Notes under the pieces: model-generated
What the model was told of the DNA's origin: nothing
What the model saw: the letters and a program-made list of their open reading frames with translations, nothing else
Database searches by the model: none
Made by a program: the position numbers and the translations under genes
Shown: in pieces, positions 43,676-53,543 of the stretch
How positions within the stretch are numbered: position 1 is the first letter of the stretch
Layout: each line of letters starts with the position of its first letter
NCBI GenBank assembly: GCA_010015745.1
Contig: ML978212.1
Location: 149,436 to 213,435 of the forward strand
From: Setomelanomma holmii
Taxonomy: Eukaryota > Ascomycota > Dothideomycetes > Pleosporales > Phaeosphaeriaceae
Direction of reading: 5' to 3'
DNA: 64,000 bases

Positions 43676-44430
43676 GGTGCGCTTCTGTCTTCTCCTAGAT
43701 CTTCGAGTTCGCCGAGGGTGGAGAGGATAGGATCGTTCACCTGCAGAGTGGAGGTTACATTTTGGTCGTGATGGCTAGATCTTGTGGTTAGGAAAGAGCA
43801 TGGTGGATGAGACCCACTAATGGTCGATCGATTGGCGGCATCCAGTAGGAGATTCGCTATGATGACTGCCCAACAATGCATCTTTTGGTTCTGATGACTC
43901 GGCGCTTGTTTGCACAAGGGGCTTTGCGGCGGCGGCAATGTCTGCAAGGACAACTTCCTCTTCGCGCCATCGATGCTAAAGGATGAGAAACGGTGGCGCA
44001 TCGTCGGCAACGAACTCGCATAGTGAGAAATTGAGTGGTCCCATCTCCCATGCATCGCCCTGAATGTGTAGAAGACGCATGACTGTGGTTTAGCCAACGC
44101 ATTGCTGGTCGCGGATTCGCGAAGAGCCTGAGGGCATCGCGACTTCCAGCCTTGCCCAGCCAGGTTGTGCAGAAACCAATTGGGCTGTGACACACAGCAT
44201 CTTAGCAGTTCTGTACTGTGGGGTTCGGAAAACGGCAAATATCAAGGTGTCGTGTCAGAGTCATGGCGATGATGGAGGGCAGTGCGCAATCGGAAAAAGA
44301 AAAGGTCTCCGACACATTCAGAGCGCGTCGTTCGCAACCTTGTAAATAACACCCACAACGCGAAACATTGCAACGGAAGAGAACGGACCGGCCCGACCAG
44401 TGACTGAGGTCTGTTGTACGCTACAATTGC
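43676..44430. other. Intergenic; one unsupported minus-strand frame
   Basis: A frame of 191 codons (44238-43663, minus) spans most of this stretch. It begins upstream of the small membrane protein and overlaps it in another frame. Its composition (Cys, Ser, His, Pro-rich) is unlike its neighbours and no family is recognised, so I leave it uncalled. Confidence 0.35.
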
Positions 44431-45504
44431 TTATGGCACCTTGACCTTAAATTCGCCTGTCGCCTTCGGATCTGACAAGACCCACAAAATACCTTCTTCC
44501 ACGCAGTCATCCCAATCCTTCGAGGCCTTCTTCAGAGCGTCGCCAAACCTTCTGTGACCATGAGGCATCCCCTTGAACAATCGGATCTCGGTAGGCACAT
44601 TGGCTTCAGTGAGTAGCTTTGCGTAGAGCAATCCTTCGTCGCGCAGCGGGTCTTGTCCAGCAATGCCGAAGACCGTGGGAGGCAGGCCTTTAACCTCTTC
44701 TTCAGTCGCGTTGACGATGTTGAGCTTCGTATCCCTCAGATCCACGTTCTCAACCTTGAGCAGTCCCGAGAAGAACTCAACGACGGTCTTCGGCAAGATT
44801 GGCGCGAACTCGTTCTCAATGTATGACGAGCTCTTCAGCTTCTTGCCAGGTCCTTCATCATAAGTCTTAAGAGATGCCAAGCACGGGATGATGAGGACCT
44901 GACCAGCAAGTTTGGGCAGGTTCTTCGTTACTTCACTCTTGCCGAGATGTTGTTCCAGCGTCAGAGCCGCGGAAAGTTGTCCGCCAGCAGAAACACCACC
45001 GACGACCACCTTCGACGCATCTCCGCCGAGCTCATCGATGTTCTTGTGCAACCACGCCAGCGAATCTTCAGCATCATGCCATGCAGTTGGGAAGACGTGC
45101 TCAGGAGTGTGTCGATAGTTCACGTTGAGCACGATGACACCCGTCTTGATGGCAGCCAGTGCGCACACAGCATCCTCGCTTTCAACCGAGCCAAAGATGA
45201 AGCCTCCGCCGTGGAAGTATAGGTAAATTGGGAGCTTTCTGGATCCATCTGTCTTCTTCGATCGATAAGTTCGCGCCTCGACGGTCGAGCCGTCGCGAGT
45301 TGGAATGGAATGATCCTTCGTATGGATGTGTGGCGAAAGCTGCGGCATGAAAGCAGCAGTTCGTTCCTCGCGCTCCTTGTTCACTGCACTCCTCAGGGCA
45401 ACAGGATCCGCATTGGTGTCGAATCTCAGTGCGGGGAGTGTCTTCTCCACCTCCAGCCATTCCGGGGTAGTACCACCGTATTGCGAAAAGTCGAGGAGTG
45501 CCAT
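44431..45504 (-). CDS. Alpha/beta hydrolase fold-3 esterase (HSL/GDXG family)
   Basis: A single exon encodes 357 residues. Family hallmarks: HGGGF at 98-102 (oxyanion hole), nucleophile S172 in GGVSAGGQLSAA, the acid D in GQDPLRDEG, and His in KGMPHGHRRFG. LNVNYRHTPEHVFPTAWHDA is the strand-helix block before the nucleophile. Known: this family contains carboxylesterases and lipases acting on short-chain esters; many fungal members detoxify esters or act in secondary metabolism. There is no signal peptide, so it is intracellular. It is divergent from the SDR gene with a 411-bp gap, so shared regulation is plausible. Intact. Confidence 0.88.
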   Translation of the reverse strand: MALLDFSQYGGTTPEWLEVEKTLPALRFDTNADPVALRSAVNKEREERTAAFMPQLSPHIHTKDHSIPTRDGSTVEARTYRSKKTDGSRKLPIYLYFHGGGFIFGSVESEDAVCALAAIKTGVIVLNVNYRHTPEHVFPTAWHDAEDSLAWLHKNIDELGGDASKVVVGGVSAGGQLSAALTLEQHLGKSEVTKNLPKLAGQVLIIPCLASLKTYDEGPGKKLKSSSYIENEFAPILPKTVVEFFSGLLKVENVDLRDTKLNIVNATEEEVKGLPPTVFGIAGQDPLRDEGLLYAKLLTEANVPTEIRLFKGMPHGHRRFGDALKKASKDWDDCVEEGILWVLSDPKATGEFKVKVP

Positions 45505-45915
45505 TTTGAAAACCTATCTTCGGATTTTAGGGGACTAGTTTGGCTCAAGAGTAATTTGTAGTTTTATGTACAGCAAGGAGGCCCCAACGGAATCCGGGGA
45601 CACGTACACATTCCAAGCCAAGCCCCTCATTTAGCGTACACGCAATGCATATACCGAGGTATGTTGATGTAAGACCCTCCGCAATCTCCGCAGATCGGTC
45701 TGGGGTTTGCAGCACTCGCATCATCGACCATTGGGAGCTAGCTTACCATGTATCTGGGCTGTTCAAAGGGTGGAGCTGCTCGAGAACTCGGACATTGGTG
45801 TCCAGACTCAGCGCGGCTTACCGCATCCGGATTACCGAGTCTCCTAGACTTCCCTTAACCACCACCACCACGCAAATAAGACTATCGTGTCCGTAGCACA
45901 TCGCATATCGACACA
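45505..45915. promoter_or_regulatory. Shared upstream region of esterase and SDR
   Basis: 411 bases between divergent starts. No coding region is seen, and I identify no specific operator. The arrangement suggests coordinated expression of the two enzymes (inference). Confidence 0.4.
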
Positions 45916-46824
45916 ATGGCAGAGGTACCATCCGAACCACCTTCAAGAGGGTTGAAAGGCAAAGTAGCGATCGTTACCGGTGCTGGCTGTGCAGGTGACG
46001 GCATTGGTAATGGCCGAGCGATTTCCATCATGCTCGCCGACGAAGGTTGCAGCGTAATCTGCTTGGACCTCAATCTCGAGTGGGCACAGAAGACTGTTGA
46101 GCTTACATCTTCGAAACCTGGCCGAGCAAAAGCCATTGCGCTCAGAGCTGACGTCACCAAGGCCGTTGACTGCGAAGCTGCAGTACAGTCAGCATTAAAA
46201 GAGTTTGGGAGATTGGATATTCTGGTCAACAACGTTGGCATTGGAGGCACACCAGGAACGGCGGTCGAAGTCGATATGGAGTCTTGGGCTAAGGGTCTGG
46301 AAATCAACGTTAGCAGCATGGTGCAGATGGCAAAGTATGCCATACCGGCTATGCAAAAGAATGAAGGCGAGATGAAGGGAAGCATCATCAACATGGGATC
46401 TGTCGCCGGACTTAAGGGCGGTACGCCGCACCTACTTTACCCGACCAGTAAAGGCGCTGTAGTCAACATGACGAGAGCGATGTCAGCGCATCATGCTGCA
46501 GACGGTATCCGAGTGAACTGCGTTTGTCCAGGTGTATGCGCAAACCTTCTCATCGATCCACCAATCTCAAACGACGCTGACGTACGACAGATGCTCTACA
46601 CACCAATGATGTATGCGAGAGGCATGAGCGAGGAAGCTCGCGAAGCTCGAAAGAAGCGAAGTCTGTTAGGTACGGAAGGCACTGCATGGGATGCTGCTTG
46701 TGCAGTGACATTTCTCGCGAGCAATCATGCAAGATGGGTCACGGGAGCCGTACTACCGATTGATGCTGGCGCCACAGCAGCAGTAGGCATTGGACTGCCT
46801 AAAAGCGCAAGTGTGAACGGCTAA
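45916..46824 (+). CDS. Short-chain dehydrogenase/reductase (classical SDR)
   Basis: A single exon encodes 302 residues. Rossmann cofactor motif at about 21-33, TGAGCAGDGIGNG, is a variant of TGxxxGxG with a four-residue insertion. D51 at the end of beta-2 (VICLDLN) favours NAD(H). NNVG at 105-108, catalytic S162 (MGSVAG), Y175 and K179 (YPTSK), then VNCVCPGVC complete the set. The C-terminal substrate region is SLLGTEGTAWDAACAVTFLA with DAGATAAVG. Known: classical SDRs oxidise alcohols or reduce ketones; the insert GCAGDGIG occurs in a subgroup with hydroxysteroid/diol-like substrates, but the substrate is unknown here. Cytosolic; divergent from the esterase. Intact. Confidence 0.9.
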   Translation: MAEVPSEPPSRGLKGKVAIVTGAGCAGDGIGNGRAISIMLADEGCSVICLDLNLEWAQKTVELTSSKPGRAKAIALRADVTKAVDCEAAVQSALKEFGRLDILVNNVGIGGTPGTAVEVDMESWAKGLEINVSSMVQMAKYAIPAMQKNEGEMKGSIINMGSVAGLKGGTPHLLYPTSKGAVVNMTRAMSAHHAADGIRVNCVCPGVCANLLIDPPISNDADVRQMLYTPMMYARGMSEEAREARKKRSLLGTEGTAWDAACAVTFLASNHARWVTGAVLPIDAGATAAVGIGLPKSASVNG

Positions 46825-47406
46825 AACTTGGGATGTAAGCTACCGTTAGTCGAGTCGACAGAATTCCTAACAAAGATTTAGGATGTTATTTTCCAATGAC
46901 AGTCATGTACATATTCGCTTAGTTCTCCACTTCAGTATCGCCTTGCGGTACGAATTCGAGGCCCATGTTCAGATCATCCCGACCATGCAATCTATACATA
47001 ACCAAGTTGAATTCCAAGCGCAGATGACCATGAGCACGTCGGAAAGTTTCCCCAGAAAATCCCAGGACTGGTTGTGGGGCGGAGAATTGCCACATGAGGA
47101 GTGACAGGATCGCTTCCACCAATGAGGAGGTCGCAACACGGCCCTTCTTGAAACTGCCATCCTTCCGCCTCATTGGGCGCATTCTGTCTACTAAGAAAGC
47201 CTTATGTTACAATCAATTTCTCTTGGTATGGAATGAGGTAGGGTATTCATTCGTGGAAGACAGCAGTCGGTGTCAATTCCGCGACAATGACCTCCATACT
47301 GGCCTTTTCGTACGGCTTCCACGACATGAGCGTGGCATAAATATAAGATGGACTGTATTTCTCAGAATTCAAGAAGTGTAGCTCTGATATTACAGCAGTC
47401 TCCAGA
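46825..47406. other. Intergenic, no gene seen
   Basis: 3' flank of the SDR and upstream region of the GH43 gene; no supported frame. Confidence 0.4.
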
Positions 47407-47500
47407 ATGAGGTTCTTCACAGCTGTTGGCACGTGCCTTCTCGCACTCTCTTCGGTGGTCAGCGCTGCAAGCTTTACAAACCCCTTGAAGGCGAGCGATG

Positions 47501-47505
47501 GATCT
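47501..47505. repeat. Target-site duplication, left copy (GATCT)
   Basis: Five bases directly before the LTR-like element, identical to 48012-48016. Removing one copy and the element rejoins the GH43 frame exactly (GAT GGA TCT GAT CCG, D-G-S-D-P). Confidence 0.9.
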
Positions 47506-48011
47506 TGTCAGCCTGGCACCTCAGTTTGTAAGCCTAGGGCACTTGCATGGTTACATGGATTATCCACCAACCAATCAGCCCACTACTTCATGTATATAAC
47601 TCAGGTTACGGACACCTCAGTCCGACACAGGACAATACAACTCACATCATATTATCATACCTGTTCCCAACTACTTGCACAGTTCACAAGGTACTTATGA
47701 ACTGCATCTCTCACGTGACTCTTTGTCACTCGCTTACTCATCGTGGTTGTGTATATAACCGCTCTCTGTAGCTCTGTCAATACAACAACCTTCTGCTTCC
47801 TTCATGTCTGCTCTGTCCTCTCACATCTGACAGATCTTGTAACTGCGTGAGCAGTGTCGGTTGGAGGCTGCAGATCAACGATTGTATTGCTATCTGTTGT
47901 CGTGTTTCGATGTTCGTGTACAGGAGCTCTCAGCTTAGAGGTAAATGCACTTGCCCACCGGGCAGTACCTGCTACAATAGGATATCATGTGACCCAACCC
48001 ATGTGGTTACA
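47506..48011 (+). mobile_element. Solo LTR (retrotransposon remnant) inserted in the GH43 gene
   Basis: A 506-bp element starts TGTCAGCC and ends GGTTACA, so its ends are TGT...ACA, as in LTRs. It is flanked by a perfect 5-bp target-site duplication (GATCT). Inside are TATA-like boxes (TGTATATAAC near 47588 and 47752, the second followed within 100 bases by pyrimidine-rich sequence) and a TCACGTGACT palindrome near 47713. There are no coding remnants and no second LTR, so it is a solo LTR left by LTR-LTR recombination. Copia or gypsy type cannot be decided. Orientation is arbitrary, though TATA placement suggests plus. Confidence 0.88.
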
Positions 48012-48016
48012 GATCT
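48012..48016. repeat. Target-site duplication, right copy (GATCT)
   Basis: Perfect copy of 47501-47505, immediately after the ACA end of the element. Confidence 0.9.
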
Positions 48017-49052
48017 GATCCGCACATTGCATACACTGGAGGATATTATTATATGATGACCACAACATGGTCCAACCTTCAAATCAACAGAGCCAAGACA
48101 CTAGGTGGACTGAAGTCTGGCGAGAAGAAGACGGTATGGACGGACTCGAATGCCAACAGGTGCTGCAACATGTGGGCAGTAAGTACATGATCACCATACA
48201 GTCAAGATAATCGTAGAGCTAATCGCGCCGTTCAGCCTGAGCTGCACTACTTCGATGGCATCTGGTACATATACTACACCGCTGGTCGAAGTGGTTCCGA
48301 CAACTTGGACCTTCAGCGTCCATACGTCCTCAAGGGTAAGATAATCCCCACAACAGCATGACTAGTGCTCATTATATTCATAGGCGGCGCCAATCCTTTC
48401 GCTACATACACCTACCACGCCCAGCTCACAACAATCTGGGGCATTGACGGCAGCAGCGTCCGCTTCGCCACCTGGGGCAACTACTTCGTTTGGTCCTGCA
48501 TGGCCGACAGTCTCCAGTCCATATGCATCGCACCCTTCACCCTACCCGGCAAACTCTGCGCCACAAAAGTGCTCTCCAAGCCCACGCAATCCTGGGAAAA
48601 GCACGGCTCGCCCGTCATGCAGAGCCCTACAGCGATGTAACACGACGGAAAGGCGTTCTTGAGCTACTCGGCGAGTTTCTGCTGGACGCCGTCGTATAGT
48701 CTTGGCTTGTTGACCTAGAATGGGAGTGGGGATCCGAGTTTGGAGGGGAGTTGGAAGAAGACTGGACCGTACTTGACGAGTGCGAATGGGAATTATGGGC
48801 CTGGGCATAATGGGTGAGTCAAACTTGATGGACTGTCGGGATTGGAAAATACTGATCTTGTATAGCTTCTTCAACAGCCCGGATGGTACCGAGATTTGGA
48901 ATGTGTATCATGCGACGGCGAATAGTGCGGGAGCATGCGACGGCAATCGATACACTATGGCGCAGAAGGTCAATTGGAACTCGGACGGTAGCCCGAATTG
49001 TGGCTCGCCGGCGAAATTGGGCACGACGATTGCTGGACCGTCTGGTGAGTGA

Positions 49053-49596
49053 CTGATTAGTGGCTCCTGTATAATCGCGGTTCCGGATGTGCATTGTCGA
49101 AAATATTTTGCTTGGTCTGCTCGGATATATGTCGAGCAAGTGAACATTGGTTGTTTGGCAATGACACTTAGATTCCCAAAGACCGGACGATGTATATGAA
49201 CGCGTCTTGATATGGTCAGTACTGCTCACGAAGTTGTCATGCATTTGGAAGAGTCTGCGAGGCTGTCGTTCGCGCATCTACATATGAGCTAAAGAGCGTA
49301 GAGTTTAAATCAAAGCTTGGTCTCAATACGGCGATATGTGCATACATTTCGAGGACGGATGCGATGCTGCCCTTGAATCCGGAATCGACATATTACAAGA
49401 AAACCTAGTCCCTCACCATTGCCCAAGTCATGTAGGTGCATCCCGTGTGCAGCACCCTCCAGCAGGTACCAAGTGCTTTGCATGTTTGCAGTAGTGATAC
49501 ACAAGATTTGGAGGATAGGGATCGCGCCCTCCCTTGCGCCACCAGCCCCTGCTGGGCTCGAGCCGAATGGTCAGGAGCTTGGATGCACCACCAAGC
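49053..49596. other. Intergenic, no gene seen
   Basis: Between the convergent ends of the GH43 relic and the F-box/LRR relic. No supported frame. Confidence 0.4.
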
Positions 49597-51600
49597 TCAG
49601 TCGTGAAGATACTCGAAGAGGATATTTACCGCGTCTTCAAGCCAGTCGTTATTTAGGAACGTCGCAGGAACGCCGAACTTCAAGACCCTGAGATTCTTCC
49701 AGCGGGCGATACCTTTAGCATAGTTTTTCATAAGCATCAGGAATTCTTTATCGCACCCCTCGACCTCGACGCCGAGATTCCAGGCCAATTCGTTGAGCCT
49801 TTGGCCATAGCTTCCAATCAGCGGACAGGACGTCGTGAGCTGATTCAGCGTCCATAGAAACTGATCGAGATCTCCGAAGCGCACGAGAAGCTTCCGAAGC
49901 TTGGGAAGATTGCTGATGGCACGCGGAAGACCCACGTCTTCGAAGAGCTCCTGATAGTGACTCGACGTCTCCATCACTAGCGTCTCAAGGTCCGGGTTGC
50001 GTTTGACGAATCGAGCGAGGTGTGTCGGGTATATTCTGGTGGTAAAATCTTGGAGGTCCAGCTTCACGAGGTTCTGGAGTCCACCAATATTGGCTGGATC
50101 AATCAGCGTAGTGCGGAAAAGGCGACACTCGTGGCAGCGTAGAATTTTGACGCATGTCGGATCCAGGAGGGCGAAAGCCTCGTCCTCTAAGTGAAGCTGT
50201 AGCTTAAATAGATCTCCTCGATCTTAGTGCGATGTCTCGTGATAAAGCTGAGCATTTTCAGCAGACAGCTGACCGTCTTCTGGATGGCGGTCGGTGTATG
50301 AGTATACCCGTTGACCTCCAACACCTTGTTGCAGTGCACAGTACAGTAGCAAAAAGCTGCGTTGCGATACAAGCTATTGGTGTGTTCACCCAAAAACCAA
50401 TTTCACGAAGTTGGCCAGTCGTGGTTATGTGAAAAGCCCTTGATTGAAGACGAAGTCTTGTGTGCCGAAGGCTCTACGGTTGGTTCTCGGGGAGTGAGTG
50501 GAAGGGATCGTTAAACGGGGGTTCAAGTACAGATACTGAGTAGTAGTCAGAGTCCGAGTACAAGAGGTGCACTGAGGTAGACTGATGGGGACAGTAGATC
50601 GAGTGCAGGGTAACCAAGTTGTAGATTGGTACAAAGGGTACTGGTAAGGTACTCTATGAAGTTGAACACACTGGTCTACAGGAGGCCATCGGTCTCATCT
50701 ATATACTTAAGGACCATCCCATATCCTAACGCCCATCCAGGATGTTGGTGTCCATCCGGGATCGTTAGGTCTTGGCGGGATGGCAGTCACGTGACTCATG
50801 GTGGGATCATGCAGTATTGCATCATTCCGTGCGCCCTATGTATTCCTTGCCAGTCGTTTCCTTTGTTCGTAACAGGTTACAACTATAATTCTGCCCCAAA
50901 TATTGGCAAGGAAATAATCGTCAGCGTGATTGCTACCATCCTATATACAACCAGGCAGAGTAATTTTGCTTAACTGCGGCAGCCTTGCAAATGTCATGTC
51001 GAGGCGGTCCCAGGAGGCCTGATCGATGACAGAACCGAGCTTGAAATCGATTTTCAGCTCGGTCGCCGAATCCACTGGTAATAGCACAGTGATGAACCAT
51101 CGAAAGGACCGTTGAGCATCTGCGTCGAGCGAGACGGCCACCTTAAGTTCTGTTGTGTCCTGGTTGATCGTTGGAAGCATGGATCGTGCCATGTTGCATT
51201 CTTTGGCAGTCCTGAAATCAATTCGGAACTTCCTCCAAAACGATTTACCGAACATTCCTTGACAATGGCTGCTAGCGTGATACAAGTTCAGAAAGCCTTT
51301 TTCACACGTGGATCACGACAGTTAAGCTAGGAACAATTAGACGTGCTCTAAAAGCTCTCAAGAATGATCAGGGATAAAACTTGCCTCCAACATTCGACCT
51401 TCCAGAAGTGCCATGATATCGTTCGAAATTCTCTCAAATGGAGAAGACCCTCGTGCTATCGCAGCCCACGGTAACTTGCCCGAACGCCGACGAACGGCGG
51501 CAATGAGCTCACACTTGAGCGCAGCTCCGATGTAAGATGATGTAGGGATAACTGTACTTAATTGGCCTATTGAACCAGTAGGTGTCAGAGGAGGTTTGAA
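49597..51600 (-). pseudogene. F-box/LRR-like gene, interrupted and frameshifted
   Basis: Three coding blocks on the minus strand. Block 1 (about 51600-51385): TSSYIGAALKCELIAAVRRR and FERISNDIMALLEGRMLEA, ending at a plausible donor; the intron ends near 51330. Block 2 (about 51295-50965): NLYHASSHCQGMFGKSFWRK, DTTELKVAVSLDADAQRSFR and RLDMTFARLPQLSKIT. Block 3 (about 50390-49597): NKVLEVNGYTHTPTAIQKTV, FITRHRTKIEEIYLS, then a one-base slip near 50195, then LEDEAFALLDPTCVKILRCH and LARFVKRNPDLETLVMETSS, ending ILFEYLHD. Between blocks 2 and 3 lie about 550 bases of unrelated sequence that look like an LTR. The block plan matches fungal LRR-type F-box proteins, though the F-box itself is not seen. 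The single-gene interpretation is inference; the frameshift alone suggests a broken gene. Confidence 0.6.
50422..50953. mobile_element. LTR-like insert (second family) in the F-box/LRR relic
   Basis: A 532-bp non-coding block with inverted termini TGGTT...AACCA (TGGTTATGTG at the left, TATACAACCA at the right). It holds a TATA-like CTATATACTTAAG near 50700 (minus orientation CTTAAGTATATAG) and a GTCACGTGACT palindrome near 50785. It separates two coding blocks of one gene. No clean 5-bp target-site duplication is found; a 4-bp CCAG occurs close to both ends. It shares no extended similarity with the 47506-48011 LTR that I can see, so it is another family or an older copy. Confidence 0.5.
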
Positions 51601-53543
51601 CCTGCATGCCGCAGTGGAGCGCCAGCTGATGACTCAAGGGCTGTTTCGGTGGCTGAACAATGTTCGGTCTTTGGACCATTTTGCGAACTAGTTGGTAGGC
51701 GTTGGTCCAATCCTCATTTTTGCTGCCTCTTCTTCAAATCTTATCTTGTCATGCTTGGTGAGTCTTTTGAGCTGAGTGGTGGGCAGCTGAGACCTTGCTG
51801 GCGTGTTAGACTTCGATGTCTTGACCTGGCTACTCCCCGTCTGTGCCACTGGATCTGCGCGCGACCCGGGCTGAACGGCGTCACCATTCGCGACATATTT
51901 GGGAGGGGGTTCGAATCCAAGAGAGCAACTACGGCCCCGCTTGCGTTGGGATATTGTCTTTCAGTGCGAGACAGCGTGTGGAGGCTGAGGCGTCTCGACA
52001 ACGTGCTCGAGAATGTTGAAAGCAGGCGTCCAAGAGGACCGGTTGAGAATGAGGTGGTACCAGGTCAAAGTTGAGCGCAGACGAGGAAAAGATTGGGAAG
52101 CAGGCCGGTCTTGCAAAATCGCGTCGACCCGAGCATCCCTACGAAGGAAATCCGCGCGAGCCACCCCCCTATCTGCTACAGGGAAACAACCGATAGCCTT
52201 TACAGCGGGTTTGGCACTTTTTGGTGAATGGTACAAATGTTTGACTAAGCCAGACAGCCGCTCTTACCCATGTGAAGCCCTTCGCTCTCTTCTCTTGTCG
52301 TACTTGGCTTCCACATCCACCGCAACTCAATTTGTTCAACCACTCGAAGAACTCTGCGACACTTTCCCCCCCTTTTCAACGTGTACCAGCGCTTGTGGCT
52401 GTCCTGTCCGATGTCACTCCAAGATTGTGCACCTCTCCGAAAGCCTGGCACTGGGCCGCAATTAGGAGGGCTGTACAGTCATGACGTCAGATCTTCCATG
52501 ACTGCCTTGTGCCTTGTGCTGAGCATCTACCGCGGGGGCTTTCATTCAGAAAATTCACGTTGTAGGTGTGAAAGTGCCAGGTCGAGGTATGATGGACTAT
52601 CTGGCGTCTCACAAGCGCGGGCATCGAGGCAAGATTCTGTGGCTGAGTTGGAGGTCTTGCTAGGGCCTTCATACGGCAATCGAATAGCTCCCCATCTCAA
52701 GAGGTCTGGTTGGATCCAAGCTCTGACGGCTGTGAGCAGGTATAGTGGCCAGCTGATGTATGAGGCTCGCCTCGCTTATCACTGACAACTGCACATCTCG
52801 GCAATGGGGGTGCGTAGGCCACGGCTAATGGTGCTGTCGCTCGGGTCGCGTCTTGTGAGGATGGGTATAATGTCTCAGTTGGCGCATGCACTGATCGGGG
52901 TGAACAATGCTGGGATGGCGTTCTGTTGGCGTTCTGTTGCGTTAGCATCAGTTTCTCCGTCCTGTGCCACTCGCTCCCGGGCAGATGGTATAAGTTCTCT
53001 TCGTTGTTGACTTCCTGAGGCTTCGCCGGTGTTCCTTGCGGACCCTGAGGCGGATTTGACAGGCACATGATATGGTCCTCAAGGTGCTACAGAGAGCTCA
53101 AGAGGCGCTGTATGGTGTTGCCGGTGGAGACAGAGGAAGGACATCGAACATTGGGCTGGAAGGAACACGCGTGCTGCTTCCGGTCTCAAGTAGATGCCCT
53201 CGCTCTGGCACGTTTTCGTTGATACGCAGGGCAATGTACTTGTGTTCGAGGGAAACCTCTTTTGGAAAGGACATCGATGGCGTGTTCATCGCAGGGATCA
53301 TGTGGAAAGATCAGGTGGAAGTGCTTAGCGGCGCATTAGCCAAGTCGCGTCGCGTTGCCCCTGCCAACCCACCCCGGCCGCGGCTGCACCCCGGATTCCA
53401 GCCTCTCGGCGTCATCACCACCAGGCTTCCACCATCCGCCATCTTGTCCATCATCAAACATCGATGCTCAGCTGGCTGGCATTATCAACATTTTGACATC
53501 AAAGCCTCGATATCTCATTGTTTCTGTGTTGCCACCTTCAACC
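51601..53543. other. Accessory DNA with a coding-like minus-strand relic
   Basis: Nothing certain. On the minus strand one frame from 52236 to 51688 is open except for a single TGA (about 51961). It reads STLTWYHLILNRSSWTPAFN and LEHVVETPQPPHAVSH, stop, then KTISQRKRGRSCSLGFEPPP and KYVANGDAVQPGSRADP, and ends in a Lys/Glu helix (RLTKHDKIRFEEEAAKMRIG). This has the composition of a disordered basic protein and may be a decayed gene. Another minus frame at 53068-52697 (Gln/Pro/Ser-rich) is equally uncertain. The last 200 bases are the promoter of the M13 peptidase. Confidence 0.3.

Larger units (their letters stand above)
47407..49052 (+). pseudogene. GH43 glycoside hydrolase (arabinofuranosidase/arabinanase type), split by an LTR
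   Basis: The intact ancestor was a secreted five-bladed propeller enzyme acting on arabinose-containing polysaccharide. Exon 1 (47407-47505) encodes a signal peptide (MRFFTAVGTCLLALSSVVSA) and ASFTNPLKASDGS. A 506-bp element follows. The gene resumes at 48017 with DPHIAYTGGYYYMMTTTWSN, holding the catalytic-base Asp of the family. Further exons: to 48178, 48236-48335, 48384-48813 and 48866-49052, with RCCNMWAPELHYFDGIWYIY, LTTIWGIDGSSVRF and FFNSPDGTEIWNVYHATANS (mostly correct splice phases). Two additional nonsense codons lie in the fourth exon: TAA after SPVMQSPTAM (about 48638-48640) and TAG after YSLGLLT, where the family has Trp. Three independent lesions: dead. Confidence 0.92.

Noticed and set aside
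43663..44238. 191-codon minus-strand frame
   Set aside because: Cys/His/Pro/Ser-rich, no family pattern, and overlaps the better supported small membrane protein.
44431..46824. Biosynthetic gene cluster hypothesis for the esterase-SDR region
   Set aside because: No core synthase (PKS, NRPS, terpene cyclase), transporter or regulator within reach.
51570..51620. GGTTCAAACC with flanking GTGTCA/TGACAC resembling a tRNA end
   Set aside because: Stems do not pair in tRNA geometry, and the stretch reads as in-frame coding sequence of the F-box/LRR relic.
51905..51920. GGTTCGAATCC, a perfect tRNA B-box-like string
   Set aside because: No A-box, acceptor stem or cloverleaf can be built around it; chance match in the coding-like relic.
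52013..52465. 150-codon plus-strand frame
   Set aside because: Rich in Cys/Ser/Arg with no motif; opposite to the more coding-like minus relic.
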